Source: Tausonia pullulans
Taxonomy: Eukaryota > Basidiomycota > Tremellomycetes > Cystofilobasidiales > Mrakiaceae
Direction: 5' to 3'
DNA length: 64,000 nt
Assembly (NCBI GenBank): GCA_951802195.1
Contig: OX637631.1
Location: forward strand, 806,001 to 870,000
The notes beneath the pieces are model-generated. The model was given only the letters and a program-made list of their open reading frames with translations. It made no database searches and was not told where the DNA came from. A program made the translations under genes and the position numbers. Position 1 is the first letter of the stretch. The number at the start of each line of letters is the position of its first letter. This document shows positions 11,608-21,988 of the stretch, in pieces.

Positions 11608-13918
11608 CTACAGCTTCGATTTAACATCACCCTTCGCCCGACCGAACGCCTCGTCCACCAGCGCAAGGACGTTCTAGAGAAATGAACGAACAGGAAACGC
11701 CACTAAACTCGTCAGTCCGCAAATTCACGCGCGCTCCCATTCTGGATCTACAAGGAGATCTATGACGCACTTCAGCCATGCCCCAGCTGGACTGGTAACC
11801 GTACTGTTTAGAGGACGAAGAGGTTTAGCAAAACTAGCTTGCTGGCCAAGTTGGATCAAAGGTAGCCTGGCCAGCCCAAGGGCCCCAATGACACTAACAG
11901 CACCGATGCCGTCTGATGTGCATACAAAGAGTCATATTCAATCAGCGTTATTTACAGAGTTGGTCACAAGGGCCGACGACGCACAGGCATGAACGACATG
12001 GATCTTGCGGCTCTGTGTCGGCGGAAGCGCCTCCTTCATCGTGTGTGTCGGGGCGAGGAGACCACCAGGAAACTGGGCCAGAGGGAGCTGTAGCTCCTCT
12101 CGCTCCAGGCGAGGACCTCCGCGTCGAGAGGGGCGGAGGCCAACGTTGTGCCTGGTCATCAGGGATGCGGGTCGAATTAGTTGGGGGGGGGGGGGGGGAG
12201 TAGAATGAGAGTGATGAAACGCACCGGACGACGGGGATCTTCTCCTGCAAGGGGTAGGTAGCCGTAAATGAAAGTCGTCAACAGGTGATGAGTCGATAAT
12301 GCCAGATATATCATACACACCCAGCCTTGTCCATGAGAGAGATCCGGGCAGAGGGCGTACGCCCGCTTGAGAATTGTTTCGGCGCGCTGGGGGTGGACAG
12401 AAAGGTCCCAAGAGCCGACCTCCTGGCAACCACCAAGTACAACATTGCCATCCGGCCGAGGCTGAGAAGCGACGTTAGATGGATGTGTAGAGCTACAACA
12501 TAATGTAGATGGGACAGCTGTAAACGTACGATGATATCTGAGGTCGGTCGCACAGTGCAAGAGATATCAGCGAGGAAGATTTCGCGACAGTGTCGGCAGA
12601 CACCTACAAGAGGATCCATCGCTGAAGCCGTAAATGCCCATATCACTCTTGATGTGAGGCGCGCGGACGAGACAGACTTGGCCACTGTAAAAATGAGTTT
12701 GAGCGCTAGTTCTTCCGATAAGGCGAGGATGAGGTAGACGAACCGGATCGGCTCAACCTTGTCATCCAGGCAGCCGATGAGTGACTTGGCGCCTGAGAAC
12801 AGGGAAGTTTCTCGGTCAGTTTTGGGGCCAGCATCTACATAGGAGCAAATCTACACGCACCAAGGCCAGTCGCGTTCACGACGACATTAACCTTAGGCAG
12901 GCCAGGAATGCGGCCCTCGGCGGCGTCTTCAAGCGAGGTGACAGCTTGATTGACAAACGAGACGCCCCTGGCGACAAGCTGGGCATGCAACCAGGGGAGG
13001 TATGTAGACGGAGCAAGAGAAAGGATCTAGGAAGTTACGAAGTGTCAGGTCTCAAGAACGAAGATTTAGGGCGAAAGGAGAGAGAACGGACGGTAAAGGA
13101 CGAGCCACGGCCAACTCCTCTGTGAATAGAGCTGGGTCAGCAGACTGTTAGTATCCGGGAATAGAGTCATGTATGCACTCAGGAAGCTCCCCCTTGTCCA
13201 AATGCTTGAACTAAAACAGTGAGGGAAAAAAGTCAGACCGAAGAGACAGGCTAGACTGAAGCCAGGGTAGGTAAACCGGACCTCGCCGACGAGATTCTTG
13301 AACCAGGGCTCCACGGCCTCATTCTTGCCGTCATCAAGCCAGTACCGCTTGGACGGGAGTTCCATCACGAGGCCGCTCGGGATGAGCGACTTGAGCTTCT
13401 TGCTGTTGTCCGATGTGTAGAGCAAAAGGTCAGCGTCTACCAGCTTGGAGCGGGGCGTCGGACATCGCCGCGTTCATCGCCCCTCATCCTCTGGCGAGGG
13501 AGGCCCTCCAAGAGGGAGCGCGCTCGGTCTACGTACAAAGCGACTTTCTCCCAGGCATTGATGCGGGAATCGTCCGTCACACTGGACCAGTTGGCACCAG
13601 CCCAGGGGCTGGCGTACGCCTGAGACTGCAGCGAGGAAGGGGAGGCTTCGTCGGGGATGTCCCGGGCTACGACCGTGACGTCGTAGCCATGGTTCGCGAG
13701 CTCCAGGGCGGAGGTGAGGCCGATAACTGAAAGAAAAGGTGTAATTCAGTCTTCTCCTCGCTCTTACTCCTGATGTCTGTCAAGCGAGGACGCACCACCG
13801 GCTCCAAGAACTGTTCGGCCGACGGCGAGGGACGGAGCAGTTCGCGTCAGCCCCAGGGTGTGCGAAAGGGTGAGACGGAAGACAGGGCCTGCAACGCACC
13901 GACGACTTTGGGAGACAT
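11608..13918 (-). CDS. DAO1: D-amino-acid oxidase, peroxisomal (FAD-dependent)
   Basis: Oxidises D-amino acids to keto acids, ammonia and hydrogen peroxide. The model has 16 exons and all phases agree, giving 381 residues: 13900-13918, 13796-13810, 13537-13726, 13282-13402, 13179-13210, 13092-13119, 12861-13026, 12744-12792, 12608-12684, 12530-12537, 12321-12461, 12225-12244, 11985-12151, 11899-11912, 11771-11803, 11608-11673. The N-terminal FAD motif [17 protein letters not shown] is built from three exons. [36 protein letters not shown] (active-site Tyr), [15 protein letters not shown] (substrate-binding Arg) and [15 protein letters not shown] are all diagnostic. The protein ends KSKL, so the last three residues SKL form a type 1 peroxisomal signal, as in the Rhodotorula enzyme. 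Several exons are tiny (8, 14, 15, 20 nt). Expression is known to be induced by D-amino acids in related yeasts; nothing here shows that directly. Confidence 0.95.
12184..12199 (-). repeat. C16 homopolymer inside a DAO intron
   Basis: A run of about 16 G on the plus strand reads as C16 on the gene strand. It lies in the intron between the 20-nt exon and the RHNVGL exon, just before a branch-like CTAAT. It probably acts as the polypyrimidine tract. Confidence 0.75.
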
Positions 13919-15681
13919 GGTGAGATTGAGTGAAATGGTTGGCAATGGGCAGAAGGACAGCAAGTGTTCGTCGGTGGGAGAATAAGGCAGGTGGTCGATA
14001 GTGGGAGAATGCCAACTCGCGTTCAAGAACCAAAAAGAACTCGCCGCGGCAAGTACTTGGCCGCGGCGACCTTGACGATTCTTGGAAGTTCCGTCTTTCT
14101 CGTGACTCGAACAGTTCCATGTGCATAAGATATGAGCAGAAGACGGTATTAGAGCTCCGCGGGAAAGGCAGAGACGCGGGTCCGCCCACGGCAATGGCGC
14201 GTGAGCATCGGACGCTTGTGACATTTCCCCTCGTAGTCCGTCGATGTCGCACCCGTCAGCACCGGAAGATGCACACACAGGTGACCTCATAGCCCAAGTC
14301 AAGCAGACTCGAAACAAGAAGCGAGAACTTGTGAGTGCGCTACAGTGAAACTGTACCGAAGGTCATCGATGCTTCAAGTGCTTGAGCCTTGTGCGTGCCA
14401 ATATCTCGGCGACTCCTGACTCCGGTGTTCATGCTCGCTCGGCCCGTCTCGGATCTCAAAACTCTTTCCTCTGAGCCAGTGCTAGCTCTATGGTCAATAT
14501 GAGTCTGGCAGCGAGATGACGCCTTCAACACGCGCGGCAGATCCAATGAACTCCGTCGACGGGCCTCTTGCCTTCATGACGGCCGCTACCGAGAACCAAT
14601 CTCAAGTCTCCCTCGACTCCTCTTGCTGACGATAATATCTTTCCTTCTTCAGAACACTAGATGGTACTGAAAGGAGTCGATCAAGCTCACCATGCTACTC
14701 GGCGTCAAGTGGCTCCCGCAAATGCGGGTGTGCCACTCCTCTTTGGTGATAGGGGTTGATCGCCAAACGTGCACTCTGTCGTCTAAGCACACCTCGCCTT
14801 GCTCTGCCATAACCCCCATCCTGCTCTCCGTCACTTTGGCATGCGCTTGCTCGACCATTCATCTTACCCCTCTTTCTTCTGATGCAAAACCCGACGACTC
14901 GGCCGGACATGAATTTGGTTTGCTGTTTGAAGTTGCCTATCTGCCTGTCTCCTGGCTGACGACAGTCCTCAGTCTGGTTTCGCGTACCCTTTTTCAGTCT
15001 TCAAGCCTTGAGCTCGCCTTCTCACTCGTTTCTATGAAATCAGGTCCGACGACGACGACAAGAGAGTTTGTAGCCCTGTCCATCTTCTGGTCTACCTCCT
15101 TTCTGTCGGCTGCGGTCGTCTACCACCGTCACTTCAGATCTCGTTTTCCTGCAAGTCATCTATCAACCTTGCCAATGCACATCTGCTGATCTGCTTTCAC
15201 CTGAAATCAAGTGGAACAGAAGAAGGTGAATGCTTCTAATTGAGCTTGCTCGTGCATCTGTTCCATCGATCCGGATCGATCCCATGCCTCTCTGTTTCCG
15301 TCTTTGCGCCTCTTCGGAGATCTTGAAAAGATCGGATTTCTCCCTTCGTCGAGCCAACCTCTCTCTTTATTTCTCAGGGAGCGTCAGTGGGACAAGAAAC
15401 CATTGGTTATCATGCAATGCTGCGAGGAGGAAGAGAGCAATCCACTAAGGGGGAAGAAGCTTTTTGTTCTGAAGATGGGACGGAAGAAGGAGCGAGGGTA
15501 TCTGCGACTAAGCTAGCGGGGCGTGACGTGCACAGGCGTGGATGCAGGCGACAAAGGGGAAGTAAAGGACTGGGTGAGATGAGCGATACAAGGTGAAATA
15601 GAAGTTGCGAGGTGTACGTGGGGACAGTGGAAAGAAGATGGGAGACAGCAGAATATTGAATAAGCCTTGAGAGGGGAAAAT
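13919..15681. other. Intergenic, oxidase promoter and carrier 3' region
   Basis: A stretch of 1.76 kb between the oxidase ATG and the carrier stop. It holds open frames on both strands, the longest at 14692-15189 (+, 165 codons), but none shows a recognisable domain or coding-like composition. I see no RNA gene, repeat or mobile element. It should contain the oxidase promoter. Confidence 0.45.
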
Positions 15682-17299
15682 CTAGATGTCGAATGCTGCT
15701 AAGGGAAGAGGGAGACAGAACATCAGCATGTGTGGCTAGGGAGTAGGGGAGGGGATGGAGGCTGACCTCGCTTCATCAACGCCCACGTGGCGAACGATAG
15801 ACTGCAGGCAACAAACCGTCAGCAGGCTCGAGTCGCGCACGAGCTGTGGGCTGGGAGGACCTACCTCGACATCGGCACCATCTTCAAGTACCCAATTCCT
15901 AGCCCGACGTAGAATCCCCTCCAACCCCCCTGCCCATAAATCACCCTCGCCGTCTCCTTGAAGCTCAAACCCCCTCTAGGCCTCTTCACGCCCCCCACCT
16001 GCATCCTCCTCCTGATGACCTCGAATGGATAGCTCGCCGTCTGGCCAAACAAGCCAGCAAGGCCGCCGCAGATGAGATCGGCAGATTTTTTGTGATCGGA
16101 AGCCCAGGATTGCGGGAGAAGGGCCTTGAGACGACCGTACGCAAGAAAGGAGATCCCGGCGTAGGGCACGATGCCGCAGACGGTGGTGGAGAAGCCGCGG
16201 TAGAAGGGGGCGAGCGGGATGCGGAGGTAGGCGGGGGTTTTTGGTGGTGGTGGTGTGTGTGAGAATATTGGTGGTCGTGAGGCGGACGTTGGAATAGAAG
16301 AAGAGGGAAGGGAAGGAGCTGAGGGAGAGGGGGGAGGAAGTTTGGCCTCGTTGTAGATAAGGCGGATGACTTGCGTAAGCGAGGTCCGCTCAGAGGTCCG
16401 TGTTTGGAAGGCGAGCCGGACGCGGATGAGCTCTAATGGGTAGGTGAAGAAGACGGCAGCTACGCCTAGAAGATCACAGGCCATCTTTTGGTCAGCCCGA
16501 TGGTGTGGAGAACGAGAGGGACGCCAGAGGATGCGGACGGACCGCTCGAAGCGCCGGCGAGGAAGAGGCGCGCGCTCGTCTCCGACTGCTTCGTTGGCAT
16601 AAGGAGCTTAAGGTGCACCGAAAAAAATCAGCTCCAAAAAGGACACAGGGGGACAATTGAGACGCCAGCTAACATGGTGGACGCGGTCGTAGAGCATGAA
16701 CTTGATCCCAGCATACGGGAAAACGCGAAGCAGGGTCGCGAGGTGACCCTGGAGGAGGCCGCGGACACCGCCAGATCTGTAAATGTCCTGAATTGACAAG
16801 GCGAGGCCTCGAAAAGAGCCTGATGGAGGTGAAGTAGGTAAGAGAAGGAAGGAACGAGTGAGAGCGCGCGAATGATATCGACGTCAGCCTTCGAGAATGA
16901 CGCGTATGTGCGAGGCCGGACCACACACCCTGGTACTTCTGAAAGTCCTTGTTATGCGTTTGGAAGAGGATCTTGACCCGGTCGAGCGGGGCAACAGCTG
17001 TCTTGGCCTGGAGGAGACGAGCACAACGGAGCGTCATCAAGAGGAGGTTCTCTCATCCAGTGAGGCAGCTCGGATAGGGTCTCCCCAGGTGTACTCACGA
17101 CGCAACCCGCGAGGCCGCCTGAGATCCCGCTTCTTATGGCTGAGTAAGAGAGACGGATCAAGTGAGCATACCTCCAGCTAGGTCATACAGTCGTCGCCAG
17201 GGAGGACGCACCATAATCCCACGAATGCTTGTCGGCCTTCGCGCGCTGGTGGGATTTCTCGAGCCAGCTCGGTTGGGTGACGGCCTGGTCATCGCCCAT
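15682..17299 (-). CDS. Mitochondrial carrier, Leu5/SLC25A42-like
   Basis: Mitochondrial carrier family protein of the inner membrane. The closest recognisable group is Leu5, linked to coenzyme A in the matrix. Exons 17212-17299, 17099-17139 and 16929-17007 join in phase, and more follow from 16819. The start is MGDDQAVTQPSWLEK. The three carrier repeats are visible by their signatures: PLDRVK in AKTAVAPLDRVKILFQTHNK, YPLELIRVRLAFQ, and YPFEVIRRRMQVGG. Between them are DIYRSGGVRGLLQGHLATLL and FPYAGIKFMLYDRV, very Leu5-like, and APFYRGFSTTVCGIVPYAGI. A Ser/Pro-rich insert (PPPSPSAPSLPSSS) sits in the second repeat. The end is MSSLSFATWALMKRAAFDI, made from two small exons, with the stop at 15682-15684. 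The carrier class is certain; the substrate is inferred. Confidence 0.9.
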
Positions 17300-18723
17300 G
17301 GAGCTCCGGCGGGAAAGACGTCCGGAGGGAGGGAGATAGAAGAGGGGTGAGAGAGTGTGGCAAAAGGAGAACAGGAAGGGTTGGAGAGCAGCAGGCCGGG
17401 TGCAAGGGTCGGTTGTTGTCGTCAGAGAGAAGACGCCTTTCTCTTGCCAGTCTGGATTCCCGGGCGCGGGCCGGCCGGCGACTCTAGTCCAGTCTTGCTC
17501 GCGCAGTGTACCCGGGTATAGATCGCCCACTCGAGGGGCAGAGCGAGGAGGACGCTGTTCGCGGGCAACGAAGAGAAAGTGTGCCACTGACTCAGCCAGT
17601 CGCGGTGCAGGCCGACCGCAAAAAAGACGCAGTCGGACAGACAACATGCACATCAGCTTGTGATTCCAGCCGATGACAGTCAAGTAGGCGCGCAAAATTG
17701 CCCTAGTCCCCTTCGTCCGACAAGGAGAAACACTGCGCATGAACCTCGAAATAAGACTCAAATGTAGGAACAAATCAACCTAGGCTAAGGAACGACTGCT
17801 ACTCGATATGAAGCACGCCACACATAGACGTCACCTGCCTGCCCACATGCGCGTGCAAGCAGCTCTGGGATCCAGCTTCGATTCACAAGCTGGGAGGAGA
17901 GCTCTGATGAACGTGGTCAAATGGGATGAAGGGATGTTGTGGTGGTCGCAGGCTGGGGGGGAGGAGGTATGGATCGTTCGTACAGAGTAATGGAGAAAAG
18001 GAGTAAAAAGAAGGTAGAACGGACGAGAGAGGGCCCAAGAAAGAGAAAGAGACAGAAGAAAGATGAGACAATTTACCTTTGTCAGTTGGAGAAACGAGCG
18101 CGAGAAATGGGGGGCTCGGACAGCTGTTGAGCCTGTCCTAATGTGGAAGGGCGTTGAGGTCATTATGAAGCCAGGAGGAGGTGTCGGAAGGATGGAGTGG
18201 AGGGTGAAAGATATGGGGGAGGAAAGGAAGAATAGAAGAGGAGTCAGAGAATGGTAAAGAGCAGGGCTTAGAAGCCAGGTATAGAAGGTAGAAAGAGGGG
18301 GGGTCAGGCTTGACTAGACAAAGTGAATAGATGATCGGGTCTCGAGCAGATAGGGAAACAAAGCTAGAGAGAGCGAGCGATTGCGAGAAAGAGTAGAGTA
18401 GGGGTGCGTATACAGCGAAGGCGGAAGGCTACGCACAAGAGGACTACACAGATCGCTAGGAATGGAGGAACATAGGCGGGACCCTAGTCAAGAGGAAGAG
18501 GCTGCAATCTCCGGGGGGTCGAATAAGACACAGAGAGTAAGGATGCTAGCCTAAGGCTACGGAGGGAGAAAGGAAGAACGACGGTGGTGGGGCACAGGAA
18601 GTAGGGAGGAGTCGGAGAGGAGGGGGGGATCGAAGGAAGGTGGCGAGGGTCTCGAGGGAAACGACAGAGGTTGGGACAGGAGAGCGAGGAGAGGATGATG
18701 AAAGAGGGGGAAGTTGGAGAGGT
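17300..18723. other. Intergenic, carrier promoter and Bqt4-like 3' region
   Basis: These 1.4 kb lie upstream of the carrier ATG and downstream of the Bqt4-like stop. The part at about 17930-18720 is strongly purine-rich on the plus strand. Open frames are short and look random. I see no gene or RNA. Confidence 0.45.
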
Positions 18724-20557
18724 TTAGAAGAAAAAGCGAGGGAGGATGGTCCTAGAAGCCGAAACAAACAGACGGCTCGTCAGTAACAGCTCGAAATATC
18801 TTAAGATGAAAAAGACCACACTCACGTTGCGCCAACGCCAACACCAAAGACAAAAACACCCCAAGCGGCCTGGCCGATGGTCTGAAGGGCCGTCCGGGGA
18901 GGGTCGACGGCCGCCCTCCGGTTGGTGGCAATCACACGACCCTCCTCGAGCTCGCCCTCGTTCTCGTCCTTGGCCTCACCCTCGGTCGTCGCCTCCTCCG
19001 TCTCGAGCGTCCTCTTCGCCGAGGACTTCTTTGACGGGCTCGCAGGAACGATGCCGGCTTCAACGGCCTGTTCCCTCAGGGCGGCCTTCTCAGCCTCGGC
19101 CTCCTTCAGCTGCTGGACGAGCCTACGTGACTCCTCAAGTTCCTTCTCCGCAGCGACGCGACGAGCGTGGTCAGAGGCAATTTCCTCCTCCGTAGGGACC
19201 TCAGCGGCCGTCGTCGGAACCTCGGCGACCTTGGAGAGGGCAGGAGCCACTCCTGAGGGAGGGGACGACGGTTGGGACGGCGCAATCGGGGTCTCGCTCG
19301 AGACACGCGTCCGCTTGGCATTGGGGAGCTCGCCAGCGGCGGCAGCAGAGCGCTGAGACTTGCGATATTGCTGCTCCGGGTCGGGGGAAGCCTCAGTGAG
19401 GGCCTGGTAGCGAGGCAAGGACGATAGGACGTCAGCAAGGGTCCTTCCGCGCTAACTAATGGGAGGAGCGGAGAAGGAAGCGGCCAAGACTCGCCTTGAT
19501 CAGCGGGACAATGTCGTAGTCGATGGCAATTTTGAGCGCGTTATCAGCAGTGATCCTGGCAAATGATCTTTCGGGTTAGCAACGGTCCCCGGGCAGACCG
19601 AAGAAAGAACAAAGGGCGCGGAACGGCACCACGTTTGGGTGAGCACGCTACCGCGTTCACTCACCAGTACCCAGCGAGCTTGACGGCGGACGACTTCTTG
19701 CCTCCGTTCGCGCCCTCATTATTGGCGCTGTTCTTGACCTGGTAGAAGAGACAGTGAATGAGCATGGCCTTGCTCGCACATCGCCGAGAGGAGGAGGGAA
19801 GTGCGGGCGGGAAAGAAACAAACCCAGTCGCACTCGGCCTTCTCGTCGGCCTCAGGCGCGCCGGGGAAGCAGGCCTTGAACATAGTCGTGAGCGAGACGG
19901 CGCCCGTGTCGTAGCGGCGGAGGATGAAAGCGTGGCCATTGTTAATCTGGGTGGATGGGAGGGGAAAGGATGAGAGAGGCGGAGAGGTCAATCGTCGGCT
20001 CCTAGGACGCGCTGGACGACCCGTCGAGACCGAGGGTGGGCGTCCACTCACAGTAGGAACCTTGACGCGGCCGACGATGATCTCGTTTCCCTCGCGGACG
20101 ATGGTCTGGTACTTGACGGTGAGGTCATTGGCGACTGGAAGGGAGGGAAGTCCGTCAATTGGGGGGGATAACGAGACGGCAGAGGGAAGGGAAGAGGGCG
20201 CACCCAGCCGGAGGTTCTCATTCCAGCTGATTCGAAGAAGCAAGGATGGCGGAGGTCAGTGATCCATGCTCGGTCTGCAATGACAGATAAGGCCGATGGT
20301 GTGGAGGCCAAGGGACGGGAGAAGTGCGGGAGAAGCGGGGGAGAAGGGGGGGGGGGGGGGGGGCAGGTCGGCCAACTCACAGGGAGACAGGAAGCGCAGG
20401 GCGAAGGTGAGCCTTCTCCTCCTCGGTAGGGGCGGACGCGACGTCGACGGGCTTGGCGGGAGAAGACTGCCGTGAGAGGGAAGGTGGAGAGGGAGTCAGG
20501 CCTGGTGTGGTGGGAGATGACAGGGGATTGTAGATGGATGAGGGCTCTGACGGGCAT
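18724..20557 (-). CDS. Bqt4-like inner nuclear membrane protein (APSES/KilA-N-like domain)
   Basis: Resembles fission yeast Bqt4, which anchors telomeres at the inner nuclear membrane. Nine exons give 353 residues in phase: 20552-20557, 20381-20466, 20204-20226, 20052-20134, 19824-19946, 19665-19738, 19495-19555, 18826-19403, 18724-18751. The first coding exon holds only ATG CCC. The APSES-like domain (about residues 45-165) reads NNGHAFILRRYDTGAVSLTT, MFKACFPGAPEADEKAECDW, SSAVKLAGYWITADNALKIA and YDIVPLIKALTEASPDPEQQ. A Pro/Thr/Glu-rich, partly coiled region (RRVAAEKELEESRRLVQQLK) follows. The end is one membrane helix (ALQTIGQAAWGVFVFGVGVG) and ILPRFFF, so it is tail-anchored. The intron at 19404-19494 starts with GC rather than GT. 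The family call rests on the domain plus the tail anchor. Confidence 0.83.
20346..20363 (-). repeat. C18 homopolymer in a Bqt4-like intron
   Basis: About 18 G in a row on the plus strand, read as C18 in the intron between the second and third exons of the Bqt4-like gene. It is one of four long C/G runs in this window. Confidence 0.75.
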
Positions 20558-20859
20558 CGTAAAGGCAGTGAGAGGAGGGGGAAGTGGTTGTTGGGCGGGA
20601 GAAACCACCGGCCGCGAGAGGAAGAGAGCCAGCGAGGGCGCCGCTGGGCAAAGTGGATCGAGCGTCAGTACGCGATGCCCCTCGTCAAGGTCTCCGAGAG
20701 AGACCAATCCTTTTTAAGGGGAAGAGAGGACAAGGCTGAGCGTGCAAACTGAGTTTCCGATATACGAAGTGGCGAGAGAGACAGGCGAAGTCATGCGCTG
20801 GGATCAACCCAACTGCGTGCGCCTGCGCAATGACCTCCTCTGAACACCAGGGACACGAG

Positions 20860-20866
20860 AAAAAAA
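20860..20866 (-). terminator. Pol III terminator (T7) after the tRNA 5' half
   Basis: Seven T on the minus strand begin 7 nt beyond the last base of the tRNA 5' half. In a permuted tRNA gene the 5' half is transcribed last, so this is where a Pol III stop is expected. No T-run of this kind separates the two halves. Confidence 0.6.
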
Positions 20867-20873
20867 GAAATGC

Positions 20874-20950
20874 TCAGAACCGAGTGTACTAACCATCTAT
20901 ACTACACCGCCTTACAGGCAGTGCCCGGACTCGAACCGAGGTTGCTCGGA
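20874..20950 (-). tRNA. Circularly permuted tRNA-Gln (anticodon CTG)
   Basis: Both halves of one tRNA-Gln are on the minus strand, in reversed order. Read 5' to 3', the 3' half comes first (20950-20917, from base 38), then a 5-nt linker TGTAA (20916-20912, whose first T fits discriminator 73), then the 5' half (20911-20874, to base 37). Joined in normal order they fold as a standard tRNA. The acceptor GGCGGTG pairs with CACTGCC (one G-U). The D arm is GTAT/GTAC around AGATGGTTA. The anticodon stem CTCGG pairs with CCGAG around TTCTGAT. The T arm is CTCGG/CCGGG around TTCGAGT. The TTCTGATCCGA block and T73 match tRNA-Gln of other fungi. No second 5' half lies upstream, nor a second 3' half downstream. 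The outer flanks GCATTT and AAGTGT can pair over 6 bp next to the anticodon arm, like an intron helix. Confidence 0.82.
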
Positions 20951-21988
20951 GATAACACTTATAATGACTAGTGAAATTCACAATTGTTGATGAATGCCGC
21001 GGATGTGAGATATAGTGAAGTCTAGGATGAATATTGTGCCATCAGTTTGTCACAAACCCCCCTTTACCACATCTTTCAATCCAATATCCTAGCTGTGATG
21101 CCCAGATACTATTATGAAGTTACTGTAAATCTCCCCTCGACTCACTCCCACTGACTACGATTGTTGAATTTTCAATTGCAGGTGCTTCGATGGCTCAAAT
21201 ACAAACGAAAAAAAAAACAGACTATTTCTCCTCCTTCCGGTTCTCCTCTTTCTTTCTATTTCCCTCGCAATCTTTCTCATTTGTGTCTGCTCTGTCTCCC
21301 CCCTCCCGTCCGTACTCTTCCCTCCGTCGTTTTCTCCCTCACTTCCATCTCCCTCATCATCTTTCTCTGGGAGCGCGTGTCCCCCCCGCTCTCCCCCCCC
21401 CCCCCCCCCCCCGGCCCTCCCTCGTGCTTTCCCAGTCGACTATGGCCGGTGTCTTTTAAGTCGGTGGTGGTTCGACAGATCTTATGTAGAAAGATGCGCG
21501 GAACGTCCCCCGCCCACGGTTTCGCCAGCACGTCGCCACATAGCCAAATTCACGGTGAGGTACAGCCATTTATTGGAGCAGTAGCCCCTGTAAGGAAATA
21601 CCGACCTTGCATACCCTCGAAGGTCTCTTCTTTCACTCTGAACTTCCAGGCAGGGTGCAGAGCTGCGTTTCCGATGCAGGTCGTTGCCACAGCAATTCGG
21701 CCGCGTTGCTGCAAGTGAACCACTTGCCCTGCCCTCAACGCGACGAAGTGTCTCGTCTCCCTCGACGTTCACCCTTGAGCGACTCCTAGTCTGCTCCTCT
21801 CTCTGCTTTCGACAGACTTGTCTTTCGCACGGAGCCAGCTGCCCACCCTTGCTCCTGCCCACCCTCCTTCTGCCCGACGCATCCTCACCTTGCCCTGCGT
21901 TCTTCTTAATCGCCCTTAGTCCTTCCACTCGAGCATCGCCCTCCTCGCCCTCTCCCACCACCTCTTCTGGCCACATCACACCACCACC
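20951..21988. other. Intergenic, tRNA upstream flank and NTR1-like promoter
   Basis: The part next to the tRNA is AT-rich for this genome and holds TTATAA on the minus strand at 20959-20964, close to the start of the 3' half. From about 21200 to 21970 the plus strand is strongly pyrimidine-rich, ending at the NTR1-like ATG. No other gene is seen. Confidence 0.5.
21392..21412 (+). repeat. C20 homopolymer in the NTR1-like promoter
   Basis: About 20 C in a row on the plus strand within a long polypyrimidine promoter stretch, roughly 580 bp upstream of the NTR1-like start. On the other strand it is a G-run that could form a G-quadruplex. Confidence 0.75.

Noticed and set aside
14692-15189. 165-codon open frame on the plus strand upstream of the oxidase
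   Set aside because: No recognisable motif; it lies in the promoter region and its composition does not look coding.
20874-20950. Two unrelated broken tRNA pieces side by side
   Set aside because: The pieces pair perfectly with each other in all arms, belong to the same tRNA-Gln, meet exactly at bases 37/38, and neither has a second partner half nearby.
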